Of a DNA stretch of 59,320 bases, positions 1 to 9,433 are shown piece by piece; the first letter of the stretch is position 1, and each line of letters opens with the position of its first letter. The DNA is from an uncultured Pelagibacteraceae bacterium (GTDB taxonomy: Bacteria; Pseudomonadota; Alphaproteobacteria; Pelagibacterales; AG-422-B15). The position numbers and the translations under genes are program-made. The DNA lies in assembly GCA_902510025.1 (NCBI GenBank), contig CABWZX010000004.1, positions 1 to 59,320 on the forward strand. Reading direction: 5' to 3'. Under the pieces are notes generated by a model. That model was not told where the DNA came from, ran no database searches, and worked only from the letters and a program-made list of their open reading frames with translations.

Positions 1-604
1 GGGCAGAATGCCCTATCATTGCTCTTTGCCACATATCGGAACTATCAAATTCATCTTCTTCACCGCCAATTGCAGTTGGATAAAGAAGTATTTCTGCTCC
101 CTTTAATACCATTGCTCTAGCTGCTTCAGGAAACCATTGATCCCAACAAATTCCGATACCAATCTTTGCATAAGCTGTGTTCCAAACTTTAAAACCTGTA
201 TCTCCAGGATTAAAATAAAATTTCTCTTGATAGCCAGGTCCATCAGGTATGTGGGACTTTCTATATTTGCCTAACACTATTCCGTCAGCATCAGCGATCG
301 CTACTGAATTATAATAAGCGCGATTTGCTTTTTCAAAAAAACTAATAGGAAGAACAACTTTTAATTCTTTTGCAAGCTTTGACATTCTCTCTATCGTAGG
401 ATGGTTTTCAAACGGTTTAGACAAATCAAAAAGTTCTTCTTTTTGATCCATGCAAAAATATTGTGTTTCAAATAGCTCCTGAATCAGAATAATTTGAGCT
501 CCCTTACCTGCGGCATCTCTAATTAATGATTCAGCCTTATCAATATTCTCAGACACATTCTTTGAACACGCCATTTGTGTTGCAGCTACCGTTATCTCGC
601 TCAT
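1..604 (-). CDS. aguB: N-carbamoylputrescine amidase / carbon-nitrogen hydrolase (partial, runs off window start)
   Basis: Reverse-strand translation from ATG at 604: MSEITVAATQMACSKNVSENIDKAESLIRDAAGKGAQIILIQELFETQYFC...GIGICWDQWFPEAARAMVLKGAEILLYPTAIG; nitrilase-type E/K/C residues; ATGA overlap with aguA. Confidence 0.9.
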   Translation of the reverse strand, partial: MSEITVAATQMACSKNVSENIDKAESLIRDAAGKGAQIILIQELFETQYFCMDQKEELFDLSKPFENHPTIERMSKLAKELKVVLPISFFEKANRAYYNSVAIADADGIVLGKYRKSHIPDGPGYQEKFYFNPGDTGFKVWNTAYAKIGIGICWDQWFPEAARAMVLKGAEILLYPTAIGGEEDEFDSSDMWQRAMIGHSA

Positions 605-1638
605 GTTTTTGCCTTTGGTTGTTGTTGTGTTATGCAGTGTACCCCACCTCCGCCTAAAAGTATATCTAGACCATCGACACATTCAATTTTTCTATCTGGA
701 AAAGAAGATTGGATTATATTTATTGCATTTTCATCTGCTTTTTCGTCATGAAATATAGGCAAAACAATTCCTCCATTAGCAATATAGTAATTAATATAGG
801 AACACGGCTCATCATCATTTGGAATCAATCTTTTATATGACATCTCCACTTCAATTACTTCTAATCGTCTATCTAAACTATCCGTTGCTGTCTTTAATAC
901 TTCTAGATTTTCATTAAGCCTATCATAATATGTGTCACTTTTATCATTACAAGTCATAGCCATAACTGTTCCCGGTTTAACAAAACATGCAACATTATCT
1001 ATATGTCCATTAGTGCCTTCATCAGTGCCGTGCTTTAACCAAATAATCTTTTTTACACCAAAATTATCTTTTAAATTATTTTCAATATCTTCTTTAGATA
1101 AATTTGGATTACGATTTTCATGTAACAAACATTGCTCTGTTGTTATTAATGTTCCTTCACCATCAACATGAATGGATCCACCTTCTAAAACCATATTATT
1201 TTTAAAATACTTTGCTTTTGAACTATCAATCATAAATCGAGCAACCTTATCATCAAGTTCATAATTTATTTTGTAACCCCAGCAATTAAAATCTGAATCA
1301 ACACCACCTAAATTATTGTTTTTATCTAAAAGAAAAATTGCACCTGAGTCTCTGCACCATCCATCATTAATCTCAAGAGGAATAATCTCAATATCAGATT
1401 TTAAAAGACTATTAGTAGAATCAATATCGTTGGGATGCACGATCATCTTCACTTTTTCAAATTTGGAAATACTATTCGCAACACTGGCCCAATTGATACG
1501 ACCTTTACCTAAATCAAAATGAGTCCATGAAACTGCATCTTCAGATGGAGTCATTTCAGTTGGCCACTGCATCCAACAACATTCATGTTCCGACCATTCG
1601 GCGGGCATAAAATATGAGGAATCTTTTGGAGTGTGCAT
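601..1638 (-). CDS. aguA: agmatine deiminase
   Basis: 345 aa; MPAEWSEHECCWMQWP, GWCRDSGAIFL, LEGGSIHVDGEGTLITTEQCLL, GTDEGTNGHIDNVACF, LGGGGVHCITQQQP motifs. Confidence 0.93.
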   Translation of the reverse strand: MHTPKDSSYFMPAEWSEHECCWMQWPTEMTPSEDAVSWTHFDLGKGRINWASVANSISKFEKVKMIVHPNDIDSTNSLLKSDIEIIPLEINDGWCRDSGAIFLLDKNNNLGGVDSDFNCWGYKINYELDDKVARFMIDSSKAKYFKNNMVLEGGSIHVDGEGTLITTEQCLLHENRNPNLSKEDIENNLKDNFGVKKIIWLKHGTDEGTNGHIDNVACFVKPGTVMAMTCNDKSDTYYDRLNENLEVLKTATDSLDRRLEVIEVEMSYKRLIPNDDEPCSYINYYIANGGIVLPIFHDEKADENAINIIQSSFPDRKIECVDGLDILLGGGGVHCITQQQPKAKT

Positions 1639-1658
1639 TATATAATTTTAATTAAAGA

Positions 1659-1735
<77 letters not shown>

Positions 1736-1776
1736 AAACGTTGGTGAATGTATATAAAATCAATAAATACTGCAAT

Positions 1777-2721
1777 CTATTTAAAGAAGTCTAAGAGTAT
1801 TTTATTTATTTCATCTGGCTTTTCTTGTTGTATCCAATGGCCAGCATTTTTAATTTTATGACTTGAAACAAGGTTGTCATAATAATCTGGATTGATTGGA
1901 GCCCATTTTCCTACCGGATCATCTTCTCCAGTTATAAAACATGTCTTTGAAGGTATTTTTTTTGGATGAGTGTCTTTTGTAATTTCCCAATTCCTATCAA
2001 TATTTCTGTACCAATTAATCGGTCCACGCATTCCATTTTTTTCAAACTCTCTTAAATAAAAATTAAAATCTTCTTCTGTCATAAAATCTGGAATTGAATC
2101 AAATGAACCTAAAGAATCCAAAAATGTCATATCTTTTTTATTTGGCTTTGGCTCAAAGGTTTGTGCTGGCTTATCATCTGAAGTAATGGAGCCGTAAACA
2201 GATAACAGTGATCTTCTCATATCAGATTCTAACTCCTTTTCTACAACACCTTCTTTTTGAAAATAAAGCATGTAAAAGAATATATCTTTAAATAAAAATT
2301 TCATTGTTTCTATTGGTGCGCTTTGAGAAACAGTGTGAGGAACGCTCATACCGCAAACTTTATCAACTCTGTTTTGGTGATAAAGGCTTGTGTTCCATAC
2401 AACTGGCCCTCCCCAATCGTGACCAATCAAATTAAATGAATCACATTTTAAATGATCGGCAATAGCAATGACATCTGATGTAAGTTTCATTATATCATAT
2501 TCTTCAATCTCATGAGGTTTAGAAGAATTTCCATACCCTCGCATATCTGGAACAGCAACTTTGAATCCATTTTTAACAAAAAAATGAATTTGATGTCTCC
2601 AAGAATACGAAGATTCAGGCCAGCCATGGACCATGATAATTAGAGGTCCTTCACCATCACAATAAGTATTTAATTTTATGTCTTTATTTTGAACTTGAAT
2701 AAATTTTGATGTATCTAACAT
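1777..2721 (-). CDS. alpha/beta hydrolase, epoxide hydrolase-like
   Basis: HGWPESSYSWRHQ, DMRGYGNSSKP, GHDWGGPVVW, C-terminal GHWIQQEKP. Confidence 0.85.
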   Translation of the reverse strand: MLDTSKFIQVQNKDIKLNTYCDGEGPLIIMVHGWPESSYSWRHQIHFFVKNGFKVAVPDMRGYGNSSKPHEIEEYDIMKLTSDVIAIADHLKCDSFNLIGHDWGGPVVWNTSLYHQNRVDKVCGMSVPHTVSQSAPIETMKFLFKDIFFYMLYFQKEGVVEKELESDMRRSLLSVYGSITSDDKPAQTFEPKPNKKDMTFLDSLGSFDSIPDFMTEEDFNFYLREFEKNGMRGPINWYRNIDRNWEITKDTHPKKIPSKTCFITGEDDPVGKWAPINPDYYDNLVSSHKIKNAGHWIQQEKPDEINKILLDFFK

Positions 2722-2725
2722 ACTT

Positions 2726-3160
2726 TTAAGAAGGATCCTTTTTTCCTCTATTAGTTAAAATCTTAAAAATTCCATCTGAATTAAAAATAATGTTTTTATC
2801 AATAAATAGCTGACACTTCATAAATATAATTGATTTTGTTGCTCTTGTTAATTCTGCAAATCCATAAACCCAAGATCCTTTGACTGCTGGACCAACATAA
2901 TTTGCATTGAGTTTTGCAGTTAAACATGGAAATTTATTTTTCTTCCATGCAGTATATCCCATAATACCGTCTGCAAAAGAAACTAGTGTGCCTCCATGAG
3001 CGATTCCAGCCTTATTGCAATTGATCTCATTCACTTCGAAGCCTTTATAATAAACTCCCTCTAACTCTAAATTATAAACAAAACCATTATTTTTTGAAAA
3101 AGGACCAGGATCAGGATCTAATATGTAATTATCCTTATTTGTTAAGATCTTAAAATTCAT
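2726..3160 (-). CDS. PaaI/hotdog-fold thioesterase family protein
   Basis: 144 aa; NKAGIAHGGTLVSFADGIMGYTAW hotdog motif. Confidence 0.8.
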   Translation of the reverse strand: MNFKILTNKDNYILDPDPGPFSKNNGFVYNLELEGVYYKGFEVNEINCNKAGIAHGGTLVSFADGIMGYTAWKKNKFPCLTAKLNANYVGPAVKGSWVYGFAELTRATKSIIFMKCQLFIDKNIIFNSDGIFKILTNRGKKDPS

Positions 3161-3174
3161 AAATTAAATTGTAT

Positions 3175-3204
3175 TTGAAAATATATTATTATCACATATA
3201 TAAT
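3175..3204 (+). promoter_or_regulatory. putative sigma70 promoter of the thi leader (-35 TTGAAA 3175-3180, -10 TATAAT 3199-3204)
   Basis: Near-consensus hexamers with 18-bp spacer; predicted start about 3211, at the first nucleotides of the TPP aptamer. Confidence 0.6.
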
Positions 3205-3210
3205 TAGTTT

Positions 3211-3290
3211 GCTACAGGGGAGCTTGAGCTGAGAGGTTTCTTAAAGAAACGACCCTTAACCTGATCTAGATAATGCTAGCGGAGGAAGTT
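3211..3290 (+). promoter_or_regulatory. TPP riboswitch (THI element)
   Basis: AGGGGAGC...GCTGAGA-GGTTTCTTAAAGAAAC-GACCCTTAACCTGATCTAGATAATGCTAGCGGAGGAAG; canonical CUGAGA, GACCCUU, ACCUGAUCU..UAAUGC.AGCG blocks; directly upstream of thiB. Confidence 0.95.
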
Positions 3291-3291
3291 T

Positions 3292-4182
3292 ATGATCAAA
3301 AAATACTTAATTATTTTTTTTCTACTATTAATCTCAACAAATTTATTTGCTAAAGAAACAATTATTGTTGGTACCTATGACTCGTTTGCTGCTGAATGGG
3401 GTCCAGGACCAGAGATAGAAAGATTGTTTGAAGAAATCTGTGATTGTGATCTTAAATATATAACAACATCTCAGGCTGGAACTTTACTTGGTAATATTTT
3501 CTTAAAAAATAAAGATATTATCTTAGGAGCAACATATGATGCCGAAAAATTCAATAGTTTTTACAAATTTCAAGCTTATGACTACGGATATTATGCTTTT
3601 ATATATAATGAAAATTTGCTTACAAATCCTCCACAAACTTTTGATGAATTAATTAATAGAGATGATCTAAAGATTGTCGTTCAAGATCCAAGAACAAGTC
3701 CAGTTGGAATGGGATTATTAAAATGGATGAGTGCAGTATTTGATCAACATAAGATGGAAGCGATAAGCAAGCTCGATAAACAAATAATAACATATACACC
3801 AGGATGGAGCGAAGCCTATGGTATGTTTCTTGAAGAAAAAGCTGATTTAGTTTTAAGTTATAGCACTTCTCCTTTTTATCATCAGGAATATGAAAACATT
3901 TATCATTATAAAGCTTTAATTTTTCATGAAGGTCACATTAAAGAAAATGAATATGTAATAATTCCAAAAGATTCTAAACAAAAAGTAACTGGGGAAAAAT
4001 TCTTATCTTTCCTTAATACTGAAGAAATACAAAAAATCATTGCAAAAAATAATATTATGTACCCTATCTTAGATTCTGCAATTCCTTCTAAAATGAAAGA
4101 TCTTCAAAAGCCAAAAGCAGTAATGAACATGTCAACTAATGAAGAGCTTATCTCATTGTGGTTAAATGCGGCTATTCAATAA
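3292..4182 (+). CDS. thiB: thiamine ABC transporter substrate-binding protein
   Basis: Signal peptide; TYDSFAAEWGPGPEIERLFEE, ThiB/TbpA-like; TPP riboswitch upstream. Confidence 0.92.
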   Translation: MIKKYLIIFFLLLISTNLFAKETIIVGTYDSFAAEWGPGPEIERLFEEICDCDLKYITTSQAGTLLGNIFLKNKDIILGATYDAEKFNSFYKFQAYDYGYYAFIYNENLLTNPPQTFDELINRDDLKIVVQDPRTSPVGMGLLKWMSAVFDQHKMEAISKLDKQIITYTPGWSEAYGMFLEEKADLVLSYSTSPFYHQEYENIYHYKALIFHEGHIKENEYVIIPKDSKQKVTGEKFLSFLNTEEIQKIIAKNNIMYPILDSAIPSKMKDLQKPKAVMNMSTNEELISLWLNAAIQ

Positions 4183-5689
4183 TTTAAAACACAGACTTTA
4201 TTGGATAAGTCCTTTTATTATCTTTCTTGCTATCTCGATTCCTTTGATAAGTGCTTTTTATCTTTATGATTTCAATAAAGGTTTTGAATATTCAGACTAT
4301 ATATCTTCAATTACTTTCTTTAGTTTATATCAATCTTTATTATCTGCATTATTATCAATAATAATCGGAACTGTGTTCGCCTATCTATTAATTAAACATA
4401 GTTATATTTTTGGAATTAAGTACATAATAAATTCATTATCGATTTTGTTTGTACTTCCAACAATTATAACAATTTTTGGCATTCTATCAATTTATGGAAA
4501 TTTTTTTCAAGTCTATGGCTTTTTTGGAATCTTATTGGGCCATGTGATATTAAATGTACCTTTAGTTACAAGAGTTATCTTTCAAACTCTAAAAGATATA
4601 AGTCCAAATGAGAGAATGTTAGCTGATCAAATGAATTTAAATTTCTGGGGAACATTTCTAGCAGTTGAATGGCCGGTAATAAAAAAAAATATTCCAAGTC
4701 TTTTTGTTTTAATTTCATTTATCTGCTTCGTTAGCTTTACACCTATTCTGATCTTAGGAGGTAGTCCAAAATATTCAACTCTTGAAGTAGCAATTTATCA
4801 TGCTGTGATGTTTGCAGACGAGTTTAATGTCGCCTTTAATCTTCTTATTCTTCAAATTCTAATATGTGGTTCAATATATTTTATATTTTTTAGAAATTTC
4901 AAAAGTAAAAATTTTATAATTGATGAACATAAAGAGTATAAGACTTTAACTGTTATTTCTTCTAAACATATTATTGAGTACTTAGTCTTAACTTTAATAT
5001 CAATATTAGTTTTCTCTCCTATTGTATTCATCTTTATTAAAGGAATAAATTTGACATTATTCGAAGTTCTGAATTCTTTTTATTTCTGGTCAGCTTTAGG
5101 AACAACTTTCTTAATTGGCTGTCTTTCAGGAGTTTTATCAATAATACTGACATATGGAAATTTAGTTTTTTTAGATAAAAACCAAAATTCATCTGAATTT
5201 TGGTTTTATATTTTGATAATTTTCTCGCCAGGAATTTTGGCAGTGGGCTATTACATTTTTTTTAATGAGATTATTGATTCTTCTATCTCAAATATAGTGA
5301 TAATTATTATCATTAATTCAATAATTACTCTGCCTTTCACTTATAATTATTTATCTCCTTCTTTCTTCAGAGTCTCAAAAGAGCATGAGGATATATCTAA
5401 AAGTATCAATATATATGGAACTAAAAGATTCTTTCTTGTTGATTGGCCACGCCTAAGAGAACCTTTAGTGACTGCATTCTGTGTTTCATCTATATTATCA
5501 GCTAGTGATTTAGTTATAATTTCTTTTTTTGGAACCAATGACTTGTCAACTCTCACCCAAACCATATATAGACTTATGGGAAACTATAGAATGGATGAAG
5601 CTTATGCAGTGTCGCTCTTACTGCTCATATATTGTTTCATATATTTTATGATTTCGTATAAATTGATCTTAAGAAAATGGAACACATAA
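4166..5689 (+). CDS. thiP: thiamine ABC transporter permease
   Basis: 507 aa, two tandem permease halves with many TM segments; overlaps thiB by 17 nt. Confidence 0.88.
   Translation: MRLFNNLKHRLYWISPFIIFLAISIPLISAFYLYDFNKGFEYSDYISSITFFSLYQSLLSALLSIIIGTVFAYLLIKHSYIFGIKYIINSLSILFVLPTIITIFGILSIYGNFFQVYGFFGILLGHVILNVPLVTRVIFQTLKDISPNERMLADQMNLNFWGTFLAVEWPVIKKNIPSLFVLISFICFVSFTPILILGGSPKYSTLEVAIYHAVMFADEFNVAFNLLILQILICGSIYFIFFRNFKSKNFIIDEHKEYKTLTVISSKHIIEYLVLTLISILVFSPIVFIFIKGINLTLFEVLNSFYFWSALGTTFLIGCLSGVLSIILTYGNLVFLDKNQNSSEFWFYILIIFSPGILAVGYYIFFNEIIDSSISNIVIIIIINSIITLPFTYNYLSPSFFRVSKEHEDISKSINIYGTKRFFLVDWPRLREPLVTAFCVSSILSASDLVIISFFGTNDLSTLTQTIYRLMGNYRMDEAYAVSLLLLIYCFIYFMISYKLILRKWNT
5178..5207. 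repeat. perfect 14-bp inverted repeat inside thiP
   Basis: AAAACCAAAATTCA-TC-TGAATTTTGGTTTT. Confidence 0.9.
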
Positions 5690-6969
5690 TAAACTTAACA
5701 AATCACTGGGCAGGCTTTAGTGCTCTTATAATTTTCATCGTTGCCTATGGTTTTGTGATGGCTGAAGAATTCACACACCTAAGAAAATCTAAACCTGTAG
5801 TCTTAGCTGCTGGTCTTATTTGGGGAATAGTTGCTTTTGTTTACTCAAGCACTCCACACTATGAAATTGTTGAAGAAGAAATCAGACATAGCTTTTTAGA
5901 ATATGCTGAACTAGCTTTCTTCTTATTAGTCGCAATGACATATATTAATGCACTCGAAGAAAGAAATGTATTTAATTCACTTAAATCATGGTTAATCAAA
6001 AAACAATTTAGCTACAGACAACTTTTCTGGATAACTGGCGTACTTGCTTTCTTTTTATCTCCATTAGCTGACAATTTAACAACTGCTCTAGTTTTATGTG
6101 CAGTAGTATTGGCAGTTGGATCTTCAAGTCCAAAATTTGTTGGACTAGCATGTATTAATATTGTTGTAGCAGCTAATGCCGGAGGAGCATTTAGTCCCTT
6201 TGGGGATATTACAACTTTAATGGTTTGGCAGGCTGGCCAACTAGAATTTACTCAATTCTTTGCATTAGTTATACCATCAGTTGTTAATTACATTATACCT
6301 GCAGGAATAATGCATTTCTTTGTTTCAAATCATAAGCCAGATATTGCTGAGCAAGATATTTCAATAAAATTTGGTGGAAGAACAATAATTCTTTTGGGTC
6401 TGCTAACTATACTAACTGCAGTAAGCTTCCATAATTTCCTACACCTTCCTCCAGTCTTTGGAATGATGACTGGCTTAGCATACTTACAACTATATGGTTA
6501 CTATATTAAAAGAAAATCTAAGTTACTTAACGAACCGTCTTATGATTTTTTTGAAAACGTTGCAAGAGTTGAATGGGATACACTCTTATTTTTCTTTGGA
6601 GTGATTCTAGCAGTTGGAGGATTAGGATTTATTGGATATTTAGAATACGTTTCTGCGTTTATGTATACAGATCTTGGGGCTACTAATGCCAATATACTTG
6701 TTGGAATTTTATCTGCAATTGTTGACAACATACCAGTAATGTTTGCAGTTCTAACAATGGACCCAACTATGCCTGATTCACAGTGGTTACTTGTTACTTT
6801 AACTGCAGGAGTTGGCGGAAGCATGCTTTCAATTGGGTCAGCTGCCGGTGTCGCTTTGATGGGTCAATCAAAAGGAATGTATACATTCTTTGGGCATTTA
6901 AAATGGACGCCTGTAATTGCTCTTGGCTATTTTGCAAGCATATACACTCATATTCTTTTAAACTTTTAA
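5677..6969 (+). CDS. nhaD: NhaD-type Na+/H+ antiporter
   Basis: 430 aa; FVMAEEFTHLRKSKPVVLAAGLIWG, SPLADNLTTALVLCAVV, NAGGAFSPFGDITTLMVWQAG, SIGSAAGVALMGQ. Confidence 0.92.
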   Translation: MEHIINLTNHWAGFSALIIFIVAYGFVMAEEFTHLRKSKPVVLAAGLIWGIVAFVYSSTPHYEIVEEEIRHSFLEYAELAFFLLVAMTYINALEERNVFNSLKSWLIKKQFSYRQLFWITGVLAFFLSPLADNLTTALVLCAVVLAVGSSSPKFVGLACINIVVAANAGGAFSPFGDITTLMVWQAGQLEFTQFFALVIPSVVNYIIPAGIMHFFVSNHKPDIAEQDISIKFGGRTIILLGLLTILTAVSFHNFLHLPPVFGMMTGLAYLQLYGYYIKRKSKLLNEPSYDFFENVARVEWDTLLFFFGVILAVGGLGFIGYLEYVSAFMYTDLGATNANILVGILSAIVDNIPVMFAVLTMDPTMPDSQWLLVTLTAGVGGSMLSIGSAAGVALMGQSKGMYTFFGHLKWTPVIALGYFASIYTHILLNF

Positions 6970-6981
6970 AAGAGATTAGAT

Positions 6982-7527
6982 TTGAGATTAATTTCTACTT
7001 TATTTTTCTTCTTGCTGCTGATAATAGCTCCATTAATGGCAAACAACGCGTATGACTATAAATTTACTTCTATAAATGAAGAAGACACAATCAATTTATC
7101 TGAATATAAAGGGAAGACTATTGTTATAGTCAATACTGCTAGCCTTTGTGGCTTTACATATCAATATGAAGGGCTTCAATCTTTATATGATAAATATAAA
7201 GATAAAGGTTTAGTTATTATTGGAGTTCCTTCTAATCAATTTTTGCAAGAGGAACCTGGTGATGAAAAACAAATTAAAGAATTTTGTGAATCTACATTTG
7301 GCATAACCTTTCCACTAACTGCAAAGAGTAAAGTTAAAGGCTCAGATGCTCATCCATTTTATAAATGGGCAAAAAATGAATTAGGTTTTATTGCTGGAGT
7401 TCCTCGATGGAACTTTCATAAAATCATTATTGATAAAAATGGCAATGCGGTGACTGGCTACACGCCCTTAACAAAGCCAAGCTCAAAAAAATTTATTAAT
7501 AAGATAGAAGATCTATTAAGCCTTTAA
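6982..7527 (+). CDS. glutathione peroxidase family protein with signal peptide (TTG start)
   Basis: NTASLCGFTYQYEGLQSLYDKYKDKGLVIIGVPSNQF, WNFHKIIIDKNG. Confidence 0.9.
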   Translation: MRLISTLFFFLLLIIAPLMANNAYDYKFTSINEEDTINLSEYKGKTIVIVNTASLCGFTYQYEGLQSLYDKYKDKGLVIIGVPSNQFLQEEPGDEKQIKEFCESTFGITFPLTAKSKVKGSDAHPFYKWAKNELGFIAGVPRWNFHKIIIDKNGNAVTGYTPLTKPSSKKFINKIEDLLSL

Positions 7528-7529
7528 AA

Positions 7530-7605
7530 TGGCGGTCCCTACGGGATTCGAACCCGTGATCTTCTGGATGAAAACCAGATATCCTAACCGCTAGACGAAG
7601 GGACC
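7530..7605 (-). tRNA. tRNA-Glu (TTC), 3' CCA encoded
   Basis: Reverse strand GGTCCCTTCGTCTAGCGGTTAGGATATCTGGTTTTCATCCAGAAGATCACGGGTTCGAATCCCGTAGGGACCGCCA. Confidence 0.96.
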
Positions 7606-7651
7606 TTAAGATTATTTATATATCCAATATTAAACTTAAATCAATAAGTGT

Positions 7652-9433
7652 TTAACTAATCTGTTCGCCAATATCTTCTATATGCAATTGAGGAGTACGT
7701 CTTCCTCCCCATTCATTTATTTTAATTTTACCTAGTAAAGAAACCGAATTTCCTTTGTTCTTTTGTATTTCATCTCCTAAAGGTGTGGATAAACTTCGAA
7801 ATGCCATTGCCTCTATAAACCCTCCTTCGGGTGTTTTAATTAAGCATTTTAGATGATTTTCTCCAATTTGTTTTACTGATGCAAGCAGTGAATTCTTTAC
7901 AACAAAATTTGGTTCAAAGTTATCTGATCCGAATGGACCTAGTTTCTCGATCTCATCATAGACTTCAAGATTAATTCCTGAAGAACTAATAAGTGAATCA
8001 ACATATATCATTTTTTCATCTGTCACTTTAGACTGGCTGTTAGAAAGCTGATTTTCAAAAAAATCACTGAGTTCTTCAATTTTACTCTCTTTGATTGAAA
8101 GTCCTGCGGCCATAGAATGACCTCCTCCAGAATCAATAATACCCGCTTGCTTTGCAGCAATAACTAGATTTCCTAAATCTATTCCTTTAATCGATCGTCC
8201 TGAACCTTTAGCTTTACCGTTTGATATTGTAATTACTACACAAGGCCTGTGATACTTATCTTTCAATCGACTTGCAATAATTCCTATAACTCCCTCATGC
8301 CAGTCTTCTCCATATACAACCAATAGTTTTTTATTTAATTTTTCTTCATTAACCTGTTTATCTGCAGAATCTAAAACGTAGCTTTCTATAGTTCTTCTTT
8401 CTTGATTAAATTTATCCAGCTCATCTGCTATACGGTCCGCATCAGCAGTGTCAGTCGCTGTTAAAAGCTCAGTCCCAAAACTTGATCGGCCCAACCTGCC
8501 TGCTGCATTAATTCTCGGTCCCAACTTGAATCCTAGATCATAAGTAGAAATTTTTCCTTTGATTGCAGATTTATTAATCAATGATCTTAATCCAACATTG
8601 AGTTGCTTTTTCATCACCTCAATACCTTTAATGACTAGCAATCTATTTATTCCTCTTAAAGGAACAGCATCACATATGGTCCCCAATGCAATTATATCTA
8701 AAAAACTTATCATATTGGGCTCCGCTAGATTATTATTAGCAAACCATTCCGTTGAACGTAACTTGCGATTTAATGCGATTAAAAAAAAATATGTCACTCC
8801 TACAGCAGCTAAGTAATTTAAATTAGAGGTATCATCTAATCGATTGGGATTAACTATTGCATATGCTTCCGGGAGAGTAATTTCTGGCTGATGATGATCT
8901 AAAACAATAACATCTAGATTCTCTTTCTTAGCAAATTCCATCTCATCATAAGACATGGTTCCGCAATCAACAGTAATAATTACCTTAACGTTATTTTTCT
9001 TAAACTTTGAAAAAATTTCCTTGCTAGGTCCATACCCTTCGGTAAATCTATTTGGAATATGATATTCAAGTTCTATTCCTAAAGACTTAAAATAATTAAT
9101 AATAATTGAAGTAGAGGTAGAACCATCAACATCATAGTCTCCAAAAATTGCTACTTTCTCATTATTACAGATTGAATCGTAAATACGGCTACATGCTTTT
9201 TCCATATCAGTTAAATTATATGGATCAGGCATATGATCTTTTAAGGAAGGATTAATATATTGATCAATATCTGATATATTAATATTTCTTATGCTAAAGA
9301 GTTTTGCTAATAGATAACTAAAGCCAAAATTTTGAGAAATATTTTCTGTTTCTCTTTCATCAAAACTTTTAAATTTCCAAAGTTTATTGGTTAGGGATAA
9401 AAAATCTTTTTGAAGACCTTTTTCTACCATCAT
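7652..9433 (-). CDS. recJ: single-stranded-DNA-specific exonuclease RecJ
   Basis: FGDYDVDGSTSTSI, DHHQPE, GPRINAAGRLG, SGGGHSMAAGLSI. Confidence 0.95.
   Translation of the reverse strand: MMVEKGLQKDFLSLTNKLWKFKSFDERETENISQNFGFSYLLAKLFSIRNINISDIDQYINPSLKDHMPDPYNLTDMEKACSRIYDSICNNEKVAIFGDYDVDGSTSTSIIINYFKSLGIELEYHIPNRFTEGYGPSKEIFSKFKKNNVKVIITVDCGTMSYDEMEFAKKENLDVIVLDHHQPEITLPEAYAIVNPNRLDDTSNLNYLAAVGVTYFFLIALNRKLRSTEWFANNNLAEPNMISFLDIIALGTICDAVPLRGINRLLVIKGIEVMKKQLNVGLRSLINKSAIKGKISTYDLGFKLGPRINAAGRLGRSSFGTELLTATDTADADRIADELDKFNQERRTIESYVLDSADKQVNEEKLNKKLLVVYGEDWHEGVIGIIASRLKDKYHRPCVVITISNGKAKGSGRSIKGIDLGNLVIAAKQAGIIDSGGGHSMAAGLSIKESKIEELSDFFENQLSNSQSKVTDEKMIYVDSLISSSGINLEVYDEIEKLGPFGSDNFEPNFVVKNSLLASVKQIGENHLKCLIKTPEGGFIEAMAFRSLSTPLGDEIQKNKGNSVSLLGKIKINEWGGRRTPQLHIEDIGEQIS

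Noticed and set aside
6783-7055. 90-aa plus-strand ORF between nhaD and gpx
   Set aside because: Alternate reading frame across the nhaD 3' end and gpx start; both true frames are well supported.
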